This document shows positions 52,691-63,851 of a stretch of 64,000 nucleotides of DNA, piece after piece. The notes under the pieces are model-generated. The model did not search any database. It saw nothing but the letters and a program-made list of their open reading frames with translations, and was not told the origin of the DNA. Origin of the DNA: Cristatella mucedo (lineage: Eukaryota > Bryozoa > Phylactolaemata > Cristatellidae); the NCBI GenBank assembly GCA_009760855.2, contig WPIO01000053.1, forward strand, positions 988,001-1,052,000, written 5' to 3'. A program made the translations under genes and the position numbers. Numbering within the stretch: the first letter of the stretch is position 1; every line of letters starts with the position of its first letter.

Positions 52691-52707
52691 TATATTTGAG
52701 ATATCCT

Positions 52708-52873
52708 AGCTGATTAAACAGCCTCTTTTTGTATAGCGACAGAAGAGCCTTTATGGCTATCACCACCGCTTGCAGTGGCGATAAAGGATCGCCCACCGCA
52801 GGAATCGAACCCACGACCTCGGGACCGAGGTCGTGAAAGCAACCGGCTTACCTAGTGTGCCATCACGGCTCAT
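52708..52873 (-). mobile_element. SINE1 near-consensus copy
   Basis: Minus-strand: cctagctgattaaacagcct, ctttttgtatagcgacagaa, ggctatcaccaccgcttgca, gtggcgataaaggatcgccc, caggaatcgaacccacgacc, cttacctagtgtgccatcac. Very close to the copy at 57508, indicating recent activity. Confidence 0.95.
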
Positions 52874-53540
52874 ATAATACGATACTGTGCGTAATATAAT
52901 CCAGTAATCCAGACTTTGCGAAATCGTTGTCGTTCAACTTTAAGTCTTTGTCTGCCTTCAGTGGCTCGTAGCCGACGAGCCTACGGTAGTTCAGTATTTT
53001 AAACATTACGCTGCTGTGAAAATGTGGAGATAATACTAAGACGCATTAGGCATCGCCATCTTGGCACACAGAAGACGTCTTTTTATTTGGCAGCATGGAA
53101 ACATCTCGTGGGTCAAGAGAGACTGGTCTCCCGACGCTCCTAGCAGACGGCTTTTCCCGACGATGTTGTCTGCTCTTGCTGATTGCTGATCTGCATTAGC
53201 AAGCTACCCTCGACAAGCAATTCTTCATCGCACGAAACCCCTTCCCTAAGCATTATTGGTCAATAAAAATATAGCAACCGAAATTCGCAAACAAGCACGA
53301 ATGAAGCTCGGTCAGTACTTGTAACTCAAGAGAACTGTAGAAAACATTAAATTGTGCAAAACGACTTGTTCGAGTAGAAATGGCTAAAAGTACTTGGATT
53401 CAAAAATGGGCACAAGTTGACTGACTGATACGACTTGTTTCTATGCATACACTTTGGATAAGGATCGTGAAATTATCGTGTAGGCATATGCAGTGAATTC
53501 TTCCACAACGGAAGGCGATCCCATCGCTATTGGTGCATTG
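52874..53540. other. Unassigned intergenic stretch
   Basis: No gene or repeat recognised. Confidence 0.4.
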
Positions 53541-53551
53541 TTGGCTGTATC

Positions 53552-53607
53552 TATCGATTGATCGATTGATCGATTGATCGATTGATCGTGCGGTCAATAG
53601 ATTGATC
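53552..53607 (+). repeat. (GATCGATT)n repeat
   Basis: About five units of tcgattga followed by related atcgtgcggtcaatag words. Similar sequence resumes at 55066-55120 on the other side of the LINE-A insertion. Confidence 0.9.
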
Positions 53608-55050
53608 GAAACCTCACACCTTGCTAGTAAGTTCCAGTCTGGCTTTAGAGCTAATCACTCCACAGAGTCAGCATTGCTTAGGATATAAAACGACCTACTT
53701 AGGAATGGAGACATGGGTACAGTGTCTCTGCTTGTTTTGCTCGATCTTTCGGCAGCTTTTAATACCATCAATCACAAAGTTCTTCTAGAGCACCTCTTAT
53801 CTCGCCTGGGCATCACTGGCACTGCTCTGCAGTGGTTCAGGTCCTATCTCAGTGGGAGACTGCAGAGTATTGTCGTGAATGGACAAAGATCATTAGAGGT
53901 ACCTCTGAAATATGGGGTACCTCAGGGCTCCGTGCTAGGTCAGGTTCATTTCACCATTTATACTCTCCCTCTTGCTGATGTGATTGCCAAGCACGATCTA
54001 GACTTTCACTTCTATGCGGATGACACTCAGTTGTACCTTTGCTTTGATCCCTCCCAGCCTTCGAGCAACTCAAGTTCTCTCAACTCACTTGCTGCATGTA
54101 CTTATGACATGTGCATATGGATGGCAGCAAATTTACTATAACTAAACGATGATAAAACTAACATACTAGTTATACGCAAACCCAGTGTGATTCACAAATT
54201 GGAAAGGCTGACGCTCAACATTGGCTCTGCCAGCATATCTCCAGTTGAATCAGCTCGAAATCTAGGTGTCATGTTCCAAAGCGACCTCTCGTTAGACGAC
54301 CATACCAGCTCCACAGTCAAATCAGCCTATTTCCAGCTTCATAACATTGCTAAAATTCGGACTTGTGTAGATAAGGATACCACGTCCAAGTTGGTCCGTG
54401 CATTCGTGACATCCCGTCTCGACTTCTGCAACTCACTGCTTACTGGCCTACCAGCATGTGCGATCAGGCGATTGCAGCTGGTGCAAAGCTCTGCAGCTAG
54501 ACTTGTCTGTCGTGAGCGTCGCAGTTGCCAAATTACTCCACTTCTCGCCGACCTGCACTGGCTACCAGTCAAGCAACGGATTGACTTCAAGGTTTTGTCG
54601 CTCACTTTTAGGTCCCTTCATTCTATGGTTCCAGCCTATCTCTTCGACATACTCCCCCATCAGGCCAAGCATCGTACCACCCGCTTTTCGGAATCCAACA
54701 GTCTACCAATACCTCGTACAAACCTCAAATCCTTTGGAGACCGTGCATTTAGTTCGTATGCTCCCAATGCTTGGAACTCCCTCCCGACCTGCGTCAGAAC
54801 ATCCCCTGACCTGACCACATTTAAAAAGAACTTTAGAACACACCTATTTAAGGCAGCATTTAGTGGGTCCCTTGATTCGTCCCTGTGGCTCCTAACCATG
54901 TCATTCATTTTGTTTGTTTATCAAGCAGGATAATACTCACCTATCAATTACATTTCCCCTTTGCTGCAAATGTAAAGCGACTAGAGAGAGATTGCGTTCT
55001 CTTAGGGCGCTTTATCAAGTGCATTATATTATTATTCTTATTATTCTTAT
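53608..55050 (+). mobile_element. LINE-A copy, young, nearly open RT
   Basis: Two long frames cover the RT: 53713-54141 ([67 protein letters not shown]) and 54187-54933 (the C-terminal half with NLGVMFQSDLSLDDH, TSRLDFCNSLLTGLPACAIR and LADLHWLPVKQRIDFKVLSL). They are separated by one stop (about 54139) in the same reading frame. The catalytic YADD is intact. The 5' end is truncated inside the RT. The 3' UTR and ATT tail are complete. It sits inside a GATCGATT-type repeat. Confidence 0.95.
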
Positions 55051-55051
55051 T

Positions 55052-56425
55052 ATCATGTCATCGATCAACCGTGTGATCAATCGATTGATCGTGCGATCGA
55101 TCGATACCGATCGTGTGCTCGGCTGGATCAGTGAATCTCTTAAGTGATAGCCACACTTCAGAAGCAGAAGTTCTGTCAGGACAGTGCTCTAAATTAGTAG
55201 CTAATCCCCTCTGAATACTCTTTCACTTTCAGCAAAGTAGCGCTTTTGCAGTACAAATCCTCAAGGTTATTTGGCCACTCAGTTTTGTTTCACCTCGCGT
55301 GCCTCCACACCGGCACATGTTTACTGCGGCTCTGAGACTCCGTGGAGACGTTGCTCAGTCATAAAATGTTTGATACAATAGCTGGCTCCCGTCTTTTTAC
55401 TCGCAGAAGCAGGGATTGCCACGGGAACCCTAAGAAGATAAATCTCAATCCTGGCGGCTTAGAATTTTCTGTGCATGAGTATTGCTGACCATGGCTTAGG
55501 AACATCTACGATATCACGCTTAGACTACAGCATGCAAAATAAAACAAGTGCCACGTCTATCCTAGCCGAGCCAGCATGAGGACGCTCTTAGAAACTAATT
55601 AGCAAGACCTCTATTAGCTAGTAACATGCACAATATCCTATGTCAAGGTCAGCATGCAAAGCACACGGAAACAAAAAGGCAGTTCAACAGGGCGAAGGGG
55701 AAGCTGACCAGAACAGGTGTTTCTTTAGCTGTGACTCAAAATAAATTGATGCAACGAGCCCTACAAGTAATGGCGCTAGCAACTACAGCAGCATGTGGCA
55801 GCAGAATTGGAATCCGGAAAATACTCTGTTTGCAAGTGTCATCCAAGTGCAACCAGCTATAATTGATTATTTGTGGCCGCGATTCGACAGATGTTAATTG
55901 CGTACCGTATTGTAGGAGGAGGTTAACCCATAATTGGCCGAAATTCCGGAGGTTCTAGAATACGAGAAGCGACTGGAACTTCTGCTTTGGCTAATTTAAA
56001 GAATTCATGTGATACAAAACAGCCTAGCCATGCTTGAGCCAAGGAAAGATCTGCCCTTTACCTTACCCAAAGCTGCCAACCATAAGCAGGCTGAAGGGCA
56101 TACCGGTCGCTACATAATCCTTCGGGTTGGTCCAGCGTTGGGCAGTGTTCAACACTAACCTGCTTTGCACCTATGACTCTATAGCCGAATGGGTGAACCG
56201 ACTGCAGAAGTTTTGAATTGCCACACATGCTAGGTGTAGTTAGGAATTAGCCCCCCCCCCCCGCCGGGATCGAGGTTGAAGGGGATCCACCGGTCTCTGT
56301 GCAATACCTTCGAATATCTCAAGATTACAGACCGGCCTCGCTAAAGTGCTAAGGAAAGACATAATTATTTATATCGTAATGCGTTCAAAAACTGATGGAG
56401 AAGCAGCAGACCACAGGATGATTCG
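55052..56425. other. Unassigned intergenic stretch
   Basis: Starts with the (ATCGATTG)-like repeat remainder (55066-55115). The rest is unique; a C10 homopolymer lies at about 56253. The frame 55626-55862 has no domain. Confidence 0.4.
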
Positions 56426-56429
56426 TCCA

Positions 56430-56692
56430 GAATCCAAACATGTTGATGTCGGTCATCAACCATCCCCTTTACTGCACCCAAGTCAGCATCCTACCAAGTG
56501 ATCCTTGTGGAGATCTAGCAGATCGTTTTCCCAGCTTCTTTGTCAGCAAGACTTACCTAATCAGAGAGTTCATCCTTAAGTTGACATCTTCAATCACTGA
56601 GTCCTCATTCTTCATTCCTTGCTCTTATTCAATGCCCACCTTCATGCCGATTCCTGCTGATCTGCTCTTGAAGTATAACTTCTAGTCTGAAA
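56430..56692 (+). mobile_element. LINE-A EN-RT linker fragment
   Basis: Collinear with 43025-43270 of the long copy: catgttgatgtcggtcatca, tgatccttgtggagatctag, cagatcgttttcccagcttc, tttgtcagcaagacttacc. Confidence 0.72.
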
Positions 56693-56799
56693 AGAATACT
56701 TTAGAATCATAATTAATAGAAATATTGCCCTGCAGACCCCATGCATACAGTCTCTTTCTGTGATATGCAGGAATAAGGTCTCTAAGAAAATACTTGCTA

Positions 56800-56960
56800 A
56801 TTGAACAGCCTCTTTTTGCATAGCGGCACAAGAGCCTTTACGGCTTTCACCACCACTTGCAGTGGTAATAAAGATTCATCCACCGCAGGATTCGTACCCA
56901 TGACCTCGGGACCAAGGGCGTGACAAGCATCCGCCTTACCCAGTGTGCCATCACGGCTCC
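56800..56960 (-). mobile_element. SINE1 copy
   Basis: Minus-strand: ttgaacagcctctttttgca, tagcggcacaagagccttta, cggctttcaccaccacttgc, caggattcgtacccatgacc, cttacccagtgtgccatcac. Immediately followed by the tRNA-Glu-like sequence. Confidence 0.88.
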
Positions 56961-56972
56961 GCAAAAGGAATG

Positions 56973-57040
56973 TTCCCTAGCCGGGAATCGAACTGGGGCC
57001 ACGGCAGTGAAAGTGCCGAATCGTTGCCACTAGACAGGGA
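56973..57040 (-). tRNA. tRNA-Glu(TTC)-like sequence, probable pseudogene
   Basis: The minus strand starts TCCCTGTCTAGTGGCAACG, continues GATTCGGCACTTTCACTGCC with a TTC anticodon context, then B box AGTTCGATTCCCGG and ends CTAGGGAA. This is the order of a eukaryotic tRNA-Glu. Compared with the usual 72 nt it is about 68 nt, because bases near the end of the 5' acceptor strand are missing, so the acceptor stem pairs over only about five positions plus a wobble. The T arm and anticodon arm remain pairable. More likely a decayed tRNA gene or tRNA-derived repeat than a working gene. Confidence 0.65.
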
Positions 57041-57051
57041 CTAATGCTAAA

Positions 57052-57148
57052 ATCGCGCTCTCGAGCCCTGTGGATTATATAAAGTGTTTGGGTGGAAATT
57101 AAAGTTCTCTCAGGATGCTGTTCAAATTAATTACATTTTTATTTTAAA
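57052..57148 (+). mobile_element. SINE2 3' half fragment
   Basis: cgcgctctcgagccctgtgg (B box region), attatataaagtgtttgggt, aaagttctctcaggatgctg, ttcaaattaattacattttt. The head is missing or diverged. Confidence 0.65.
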
Positions 57149-57164
57149 TTTGTCATTGACCTCA

Positions 57165-57440
57165 GATTACGTTCACGGATACTTCAAAGAGGCTGTTGCC
57201 AGCCAAATATCACTACACCACGAGAACTGAAGCAGCTCCCTCCCAGTCTCTCGACAGCTAGTCCTCTCGAACACAGAACAACGAGTAGTGGCAGACCAGC
57301 AAAACTTGTATATCCACAATATAATGTCTGCAATTTTATATCTACGAGCCAAGCAATGACTACCAGCCAGGTTTTTAAGCAAATTACACCAGAATTAGGA
57401 CTGCTGCGATTGTAAAACGACCGTCTTGAAAATTTGGATC
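57165..57440 (+). mobile_element. LINE-A linker/RT fragment
   Basis: Decayed match to 43395-43570: cttcaaagaggctgttgcc, cacgagaactgaagcagctc, gaacaacgagtagtggcaga, ccagcaaaacttgtatatcc. Confidence 0.6.
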
Positions 57441-57507
57441 TAAGCAGTCTCGCTGCTAGTTCTGCAGGATCTCTTGGCAGCTCTTTTTAACAAAACAAAA
57501 AAATCCT

Positions 57508-57672
57508 AGCTGATTAAACAGCCTCTTTTTGTATAGCGACAGAAGAGCCTTTGCGGCTATCACCACCGCTTGCAGTGGCGATAAAGAATCGCCCACCGCA
57601 GGAATCGAACCCATGACCTCGGGACCGAGGTCGTGAAAGCAACCACCTTACCTAGTGCGCCATCACGGCTCA
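57508..57672 (-). mobile_element. SINE1 near-consensus copy inserted in LINE-A
   Basis: Nearly identical to 52708-52873. LINE-A coding sequence flanks it (57165-57440 before, 57673 onward after), so it probably inserted into an older LINE-A. Confidence 0.93.
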
Positions 57673-58126
57673 CCACTGATCACCAAATCCTTCTCGAGGG
57701 CAGGTTATCTATCCTAGACATCAAAGGTACTGTACCTGCTGCAGTGGTCTCTTCATTCTGTGGCTCCCCACACAGCATATCAGATCTATCCACCCACTTG
57801 GGCATCGTACCACCACCTTTTCTAAATCAAATCGTTTCGCTACATTTTGTACGAACCTCAAATCCTCTAGAGATCGTGTCTTTAGTTCGTATGCTCCGGA
57901 AGGCTGGTACTTACTCGGCACTGACGTCACGATACATCTAAATTGATATTTAAAAAAAAGGTAAAAATGCATCTGTTTATCACAGCATTTAGTAGTTCCT
58001 TGTGATTCGTTCCTTGAGTGCTCGTGCGTGATGACATTGTGCATACTGCCACTAACCAGATTTGCATTTTGACCCTGTTCATGCCATCTATAAACATGAT
58101 GGGCTTGTTAATACTAGGCTCCATAC
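57673..58126 (+). mobile_element. LINE-A fragment, internally deleted
   Basis: Begins with gatcaccaaatccttctcga (DHQxLLExRLSILDIKGT), jumps to the C-terminal RT (tcttcattctgtggctcc, agatctatccacccactt), then the 3' UTR (gtgattcgttccttgagtgc, ctaaccagatttgcattttg). Confidence 0.78.
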
Positions 58127-58612
58127 GACGCGTTCTTACGCTGACCCACAAGGCCAAGGCCACGGCTTGGCTCCTCCGTACCTAGCTGAATTGCTGCACC
58201 AGTTTCAGCCTCTTCGTGCCCTCAGGCCCTGTATAGACAATACATTTTCTGTTCCATTCTTCCGCTTATAGACCGTTGGCGACAGAAGCTTTAGCTCTGC
58301 AGGTCCTAGACTGTGGAATTCGTTTCCACAATTCTTATGCACCGTCAACTACTCTCCTGCTCCCGACTATGACACATCCTATTCAGTGGTCCTGAGCTGC
58401 TACTTCTATGCTAGCCACTACTTCAACTGCTCCCCTGACTCTGTCATGCTTCTCATTTTCTCTTTGTTGCGTGAGATGAAGTATGTTGACTAACGAATGC
58501 ATGCCAAAAGCCAGTTTGGCTGTGAGTGAGCTATACAAAACCCTCCTTTGTAACACCCACATAGTCTGTGTGGCTTTGTGGATTTACAGACAATGATAAA
58601 ATTACATTACAT
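58127..58612 (+). mobile_element. LINE-B copy, 5' truncated
   Basis: cgttcttacgctgacccaca, cggcttggctcctccgtacc, tttcagcctcttcgtgccc, gacagaagctttagctctgc, ggtcctagactgtggaattc, tgtaacacccacatagtctg and a attacattacatta tail. Confidence 0.92.
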
Positions 58613-58614
58613 TA

Positions 58615-58715
58615 CGACCAACCATTCGATCATGCTTCTTCTACAGCATATTTAAAATGGCTAGAAGAGATTAACTTATCTGAGGGTCATATACAAATAC
58701 AATATTATTATAAGT
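58615..58715 (+). mobile_element. LINE-A-related 3' UTR fragment
   Basis: accattcgatcatgcttctt, aaaatggctagaagagatt, ctgagggtcatatacaaata, ATT tail. Same diverged subfamily as 12945 and 38370. Confidence 0.7.
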
Positions 58716-58784
58716 CTTATTCAAGTTGAATAGCTCAGAGAGCAGTTGTCAATGGAAGCGGTCATCAAATGAGCTTCCTGCGAC

Positions 58785-59320
58785 GTTTCTGTCCCTGACC
58801 GTTTGAGGTCCACTCCTTTTCTTGACAGTTTATACTCTCCCTTTTGAAATTTTCTTCCCCAAGCAGGATTTAGGCTTTGATTTTTTATGCAGACGACATG
58901 CAACGACGGACGACGCGCAGCTGTACTTTCATTCGTTCCTATCTTTCAGCATAGTCAAAATCTCTCAACTCTCTTGCTGCACGTGTGACTAATATTAGCA
59001 CTTGGATAGATGCCAAATTTCTGAAAATGAATGAAGACAAAACCAAGCTAATAATTATGGGCAAACCAAATGTTACTTGGAAACCGGGAAGCCGCAAACT
59101 CTCCTAGTCGGCTCTGCCAGCATACCTCCTGCCAGCATGTATCACCTCCATGCGGAATCCGGGCGTCCTCTTCTTAATAACGACTCGCTTCCAGGTAATC
59201 ACAGCAGCTCCACACTCAAGTTTTCCCACTTACAGCTGCGCAGCATTTCGAAAATTCTGGCTTTATTTGACGAAAACACCCCGCCCGACAGATCCCGGCA
59301 TTTGCGACAGTCTGGCAAGA
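58785..59320 (+). mobile_element. LINE-A degenerate RT fragment
   Basis: gacagtttatactctccctt, ggatttaggctttgattttt, atgcagacgacatgcaacg (YADD region with insertion), ttatgggcaaaccaaatg (MGKPxV), cgactcgcttccaggtaat. Frame destroyed. Confidence 0.7.
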
Positions 59321-59364
59321 CATCCATATGTCTATACTTATATATATATGTGCATGAATCATTT

Positions 59365-59500
59365 GCCAAGCGGCCTAAAAGAACTCAGTCTCAGTCTATT
59401 CGGGCGCTTCACATATGCCTCGGGGGCTTGAGCCCACAATCTCAGCGAGAACTTGGTCGGGGAGAGCTCCTTAACCGCTGGGCCAAACCAGCTCGCAGGT
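59365..59500 (-). mobile_element. SINE2 copy
   Basis: agcggcctaaaagaactcag, tctattcgggcgcttcacat, ggcttgagcccacaatctca, gaacttggtcggggagagc, ccttaaccgctgggccaaac. Confidence 0.88.
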
Positions 59501-59661
59501 CCAAGTGCAGCAACACGGTTATAGTTGGTTCCAATAATCGGTAACTAGGACTAGCCACTGCAAACGTCACAACTGTCGCAGTACACCAATGCTCACTAGT
59601 CTGCACGACAGGCTGCCTAGTATGCAGACTTGCGCCTTCTTTCTCGATCCCACCCATCTTC

Positions 59662-59751
<90 letters not shown>

Positions 59752-59871
59752 ATCACTCTGTCTCTATCTCTGTATATATATATCTCTCTCTTTTTTCTCT
59801 CTCTCTCTCTCTCTTTCTCTCTCTTTCTATTACTCTGTCTGTCTGTCTGTCTGTCTGTCTCACTGTCTCAC

Positions 59872-59912
<41 letters not shown>

Positions 59913-60036
59913 GTCTCTCTGTCTCTCTGTCTCTCTGTCTCTCTGTCTCTCTGTCTCTCTGTCTCTCTGTCTCTCCGTCTCTATCTATCTGTCTATCTCC
60001 CTCTTTCTCTTTCTCTCTCTTTCTATTTATATTCTC
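59662..60036 (+). repeat. CT/TGTC compound microsatellite (~375 bp)
   Basis: A CT run (59662-59748), then TCTATCTCTGTATATAT, CT again, (CTGT)n at 59838-59905, (CTCTGT)n at 59905-59980 and CTTTCTCT words. Pyrimidine-rich on the plus strand. Confidence 0.97.
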
Positions 60037-60135
60037 TTGCTCCAGCCTTGACCTATCCGAATTAGTAACACGCCAGGCCTCCAGTTGCACCACCCGTTTG
60101 TCCGACTCCGGTCATGACTCGCTCGGTCGCGTACC
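60036..60135 (+). mobile_element. LINE-A short RT fragment
   Basis: tgctccagccttgacctatc, then cacgccaggcctccagttgc, accacccgtttgtccgactc. Corresponds to SLAPAYLSD..HQAKHRTTRFS. Resembles the decayed copy at 23135-23330. Confidence 0.55.
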
Positions 60136-60139
60136 TGCG

Positions 60140-61565
60140 GTCAATTACTTACTTCCGGCTGATTGTCTAGCGTAAACTTGAAATTTGTCTGAGAGCGAGC
60201 CTCCAGTAACAATTCTTTCATTGCTTTGACTTGGCGGCCAAGTGACATTACGCGATTTCCCGATTGGTCGACGTTCAAAAGAAGTCAATGCATGGTTGGT
60301 GCCGAAGCAGAACATTCTCTTCACAGCATTTGTCTGCCCGAGCGATACGCCATTTTATGGTTTTGCATTGTGCTTAAGCGTTATGAAACTGCGTAGGTCG
60401 TGAATAAGGCCCCTGGCAAACATCGTTGGGCAATTGATCACGAGAGTGAACCTATTTTTTCTCCCGCGGCCTGTGCACGATTGAGTAAGTTGTGTTAAGG
60501 GAAAATGTCGAGAAAAAACTTATACAATTTGTTCCACAATCAAATGTGTTTAGGCTACCTTTTTAAAGACAAATGTGTTAGAACTGGGATTGGAAGTTCT
60601 GATGACTTCCGCATGACAGAAAAAATAGCAATGCAAACCATGGCTAACCCGGATGTAAATAGGAAGCAACAAATCTAACGATAAGAAACTTCCCAGTCTC
60701 TGCGTCATATGCGGCTTGCATCCCAACTTGTCGTACCTTGGTAGACCGTGATATATTATGCTTGAAGCTTGTTGAGGTGCATTCTTGTGACTTGAATGCA
60801 GCTTTATTTCCAGCGTCGGTCGGGCCTTGTAAATTCCATAACTCGGATAATGCTTCTCGCATCGAAGTGAAATTCGAAATTCGAGTTCAGCTCTGGTTGT
60901 TTCGATTGAGGCAAGACATATTTCTGATTTACGTTCGATACGTTTTGCTTTATACGTCATCAAACGTCATTGGGCTTTATTTTCCATAATCATGGATGTA
61001 TATAGCAAAAGAGGTTCATGCTTACCAACGGTCACGAGTCTTCTCTCTGTGCTTTTGCAAGCTTGTCTTTGCAGGACATTTTGAACTTTTACACAAACTC
61101 CTAGGTAGCAGGATACCTTGCTTTCCATTGGCTAACCATTTACTAGTAAAAATTGACACGTATTAGCAATTACTATTATTTATTAATTGTATAGTTATAT
61201 TTAGTCATTATTATTATTATTTCAGTTGCACTTAATCCAGTTTTAGGTCGTCCACCGTGTGCCATAAAAAAATAAAAAATTTAATCTCATGAATTCCTGA
61301 CGAAAATAGTAGTCTTTCTTGCGTAACGAAAGGCGCCAGAATTATTAATTCCCGCCGGAGCAACATATTTAAGCAACATGTACCCAAAGTTCTGACTGCC
61401 GTATGCAGTTAAACTGAAAATAGCCATAGAACTTTATTAACGAGTATATTTTATAATATTATACATTAGCTATGATTTGGGTATTATACATTAGCTATTA
61501 TTTGGCAAATAACATTTATTAACACATAAATTTAGCATTTAACAATTAACAATTATTTAATGATT
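60140..61565. other. Unassigned intergenic stretch
   Basis: The longest frame (60550-60963, minus, 137 codons) has no recognisable domain and is overlapped by frames on both strands. At 61460-61500 the phrase attatacattagctat occurs twice, in AT-rich DNA. Confidence 0.35.
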
Positions 61566-61569
61566 CTCT

Positions 61570-61640
61570 TGCAAAGAGTTTGAAGGCACCTGAATAGAGA
61601 TTAAGTCTAGTTATCCTACTATATAAAAGACTTTATTGCT
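61570..61640 (+). mobile_element. SINE2 tail fragment
   Basis: gcaaagagtttgaaggcacc, tgaatagagattaagtctag, ttatcctactatataaaag. Confidence 0.55.
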
Positions 61641-61644
61641 ATAC

Positions 61645-62390
61645 GGTTTGATCGTGAAGGACTTATCTTAGACCGCTGAGATTGAAACTTCCTGTCGGCT
61701 TGGGCGTGATGTAGCCTTGGCTCAGCGACTCTATCTACAGTACGACAAGGCGAGCAGCAGCAGCGACGCATATGTATATCTATCACTTCCTGTCGCTCTT
61801 AGAAGCCAAGAGAAGAGAGTGCGCACATTTCCCGCTTGCGTGCCATTTACCATTATCTGCACGTCAGGTTTAGAATACGTCTGGGCAAAAACGCGATCGC
61901 ACATGCAAGTTTGACATCTTTGCTATGCCGCCGACGAATGCATTCGTCGGGGCTGCAGCTGCCGTCGCGTAGAGAGGCGTAAAGATGCGACTTCCGGTGC
62001 ACATTTGCATCCTTTGTATGAGCGCGCTACTATCCAAGAGTGTTCGCTCTTCGTAAGTGCTCCTGCTAACCCTCGGTAGGAACGTCGAACGTTCCTGACG
62101 AGACATTCTCCACGTTCGCAAGAAAATCGGTCGGCTCCATAGCGAATGGCTTTGGCCGCTGAAGGAATCTTAAGCGAAAAAATAGCTAAAATAATAATAT
62201 GACGTTAGCTAGCCTTTAAGAAGGGAACCATAGAAATGCTCCAAGTCCAAGACGTTTTTATGGCGCAGACACATGCCACTGACACATCGCAGCAGCACTA
62301 GACCTAATAAACCTAAACCTCAGCTCGCATGGCAGTTCAGCTCAGCCGGTGCTTCTGTAAATCTTCTTCGACATCAATTGGGTCAAGGGA
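61645..62390. other. Unassigned intergenic stretch
   Basis: Contains a short palindromic segment, GACGAATGCATTCGTC, at 61932-61947. No gene recognised. Confidence 0.4.
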
Positions 62391-62525
62391 AAATGCTAAG
62401 AGACGGAAAAAATTCAAATGAAAGGCCAAGTTTAAAAGGTCAAGTGAAAATGCTAAGACAGAAAAAAGGTCAAGCGAAAGGTCAAGTTAAAAAGGTCAAG
62501 TGAAAGTGCTAAGAGACGGGACGAT
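62380..62525 (+). repeat. Irregular AAGGTCAAGTGAAAATGCTAAGA repeat
   Basis: Purine-rich words ggtcaagtgaaaatgctaag and aaaggtcaag recur three to four times with variable spacing. Confidence 0.8.
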
Positions 62526-62699
62526 ACATCGGACTAACCGACTAAGCATCAGCGCCCTCATGCTGACGGAATCGTGACCCTTTTTCGAAAAATATGAACT
62601 ACTTCTACTCTGAAACGGTACTGGGTGACTCTGAATACTCTTCCCTTCGAGGGAAATGCTTGCCTATCCTGGTGTTCTGTTTAATGAGGTGACAAGCTA

Positions 62700-63300
62700 C
62701 TAGCCGATGTCAAGTTTGTTAAGGGTCTAGCTTCAGCCGGAGTTTTCAAAGAAGCTGTTGACAAGTGTTGCTTAAGCACCTCTATACGAAGACTATGCTC
62801 CGATGCAACCACCTCAAAGACCGGCATCATTGAAGAACGCGTTGTGTCACCCAGTAATGATCTGGGACTCTCTCAGCGTTCTGCATGTCGATTCGATCAA
62901 ATATTGACCTGCTATTACGTGCTGTTAGCTCCTATTATTAGGGAAATTCTTCGCGAGTGACCACATGGGGATTTCATTCAGTCTGCACGGTATGCTCAAC
63001 TCTGTATAAAAAAAATTGTGTGAGTCACGAAACCTTGAAAGCCTGAACGATGACGCAAATCTTCACAAAAATATCTCCTTTAATCCTCATGCTCAATCCT
63101 CCATCTTTATTTATCTCCACCTGCTTTACTGATTGAATAGTACAGCATGACGATAGCCCCATTGTTGTCGATGAGTTTACTTCTCTGATTAAGTTTGCCT
63201 AAAGTCCTCACCAAGGCGGCCTACTGTTTACAGCGGACGTTAAACTAGCTACACTCGTGAGAAAATGCTTGAAGTAGCATTTGCTCACTAATTTCTCCGT
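62700..63300 (+). mobile_element. LINE-A EN/linker remnant, heavily decayed
   Basis: Loose collinearity with 42590-42900 of the long copy: gaccacatggggatttcatt, gtgtgagtcacgaaaccttg, gacgatagccccattgttgt, gatgagtttacttctctgat, acgttaaactagctacactc. Confidence 0.55.
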
Positions 63301-63499
63301 GGTAGTCAGTCGCTTTGGTTCCAGATTTGTTATCAAACTTCTTCCAGCTCAGGCTCTGCGGCTTACAAACCGCTATTCTGACTCAGATATAGTGTACCTG
63401 TATCTCCGACTCACCTTTGCTGGTACTTTGGATTATTGGAGCCTATGGCTAGTGGGCTCCCAAAGCCAGGAACTCACTCCCATCTGACCTCGCAAACTC

Positions 63500-63650
63500 T
63501 GACCCCTGACTTAGCCCCTAATACTCATCGAAAGCCACTTGGGCTGTGAGTGCGCTATACAAAGCTGTCCGGCGTAACACTCACGTAGTAGTCTTTGTGG
63601 CTTTGTTTAGTTACAGACGGGGATTCATGACATGACATGACTGCACATGT
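63500..63650 (+). mobile_element. LINE-B 3' tail fragment
   Basis: cgaaagccacttgggctgtg, agtgcgctatacaaagctgt, ccggcgtaacactcacgtag, gtctttgtggctttgtttag, ttacagacggggattcat. Followed by CATGACATGA instead of the TTACA tail. Confidence 0.85.
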
Positions 63651-63851
63651 CAGGTCCATTGGAATAGTCATGTATGTGCTTATGGGTTTCGACACTGCTG
63701 TGCCTGCCATCCCTAGGCAACTATTGATCTTAGGCTTCCTTTCCAGCACACGTATAGGGCTCAGAAAGACTTGGTTCTCTGCTTGTACGGAAGAAATAGT
63801 TTACTTTGATTATTATTATATTATTCGAATATTATTATTATTATTATTCCA

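Noticed and set aside
60550-60963. 137-codon minus-strand frame
   Set aside because: No recognisable motif; overlapping frames exist on both strands at similar length. It may be chance; I cannot support it as a gene.
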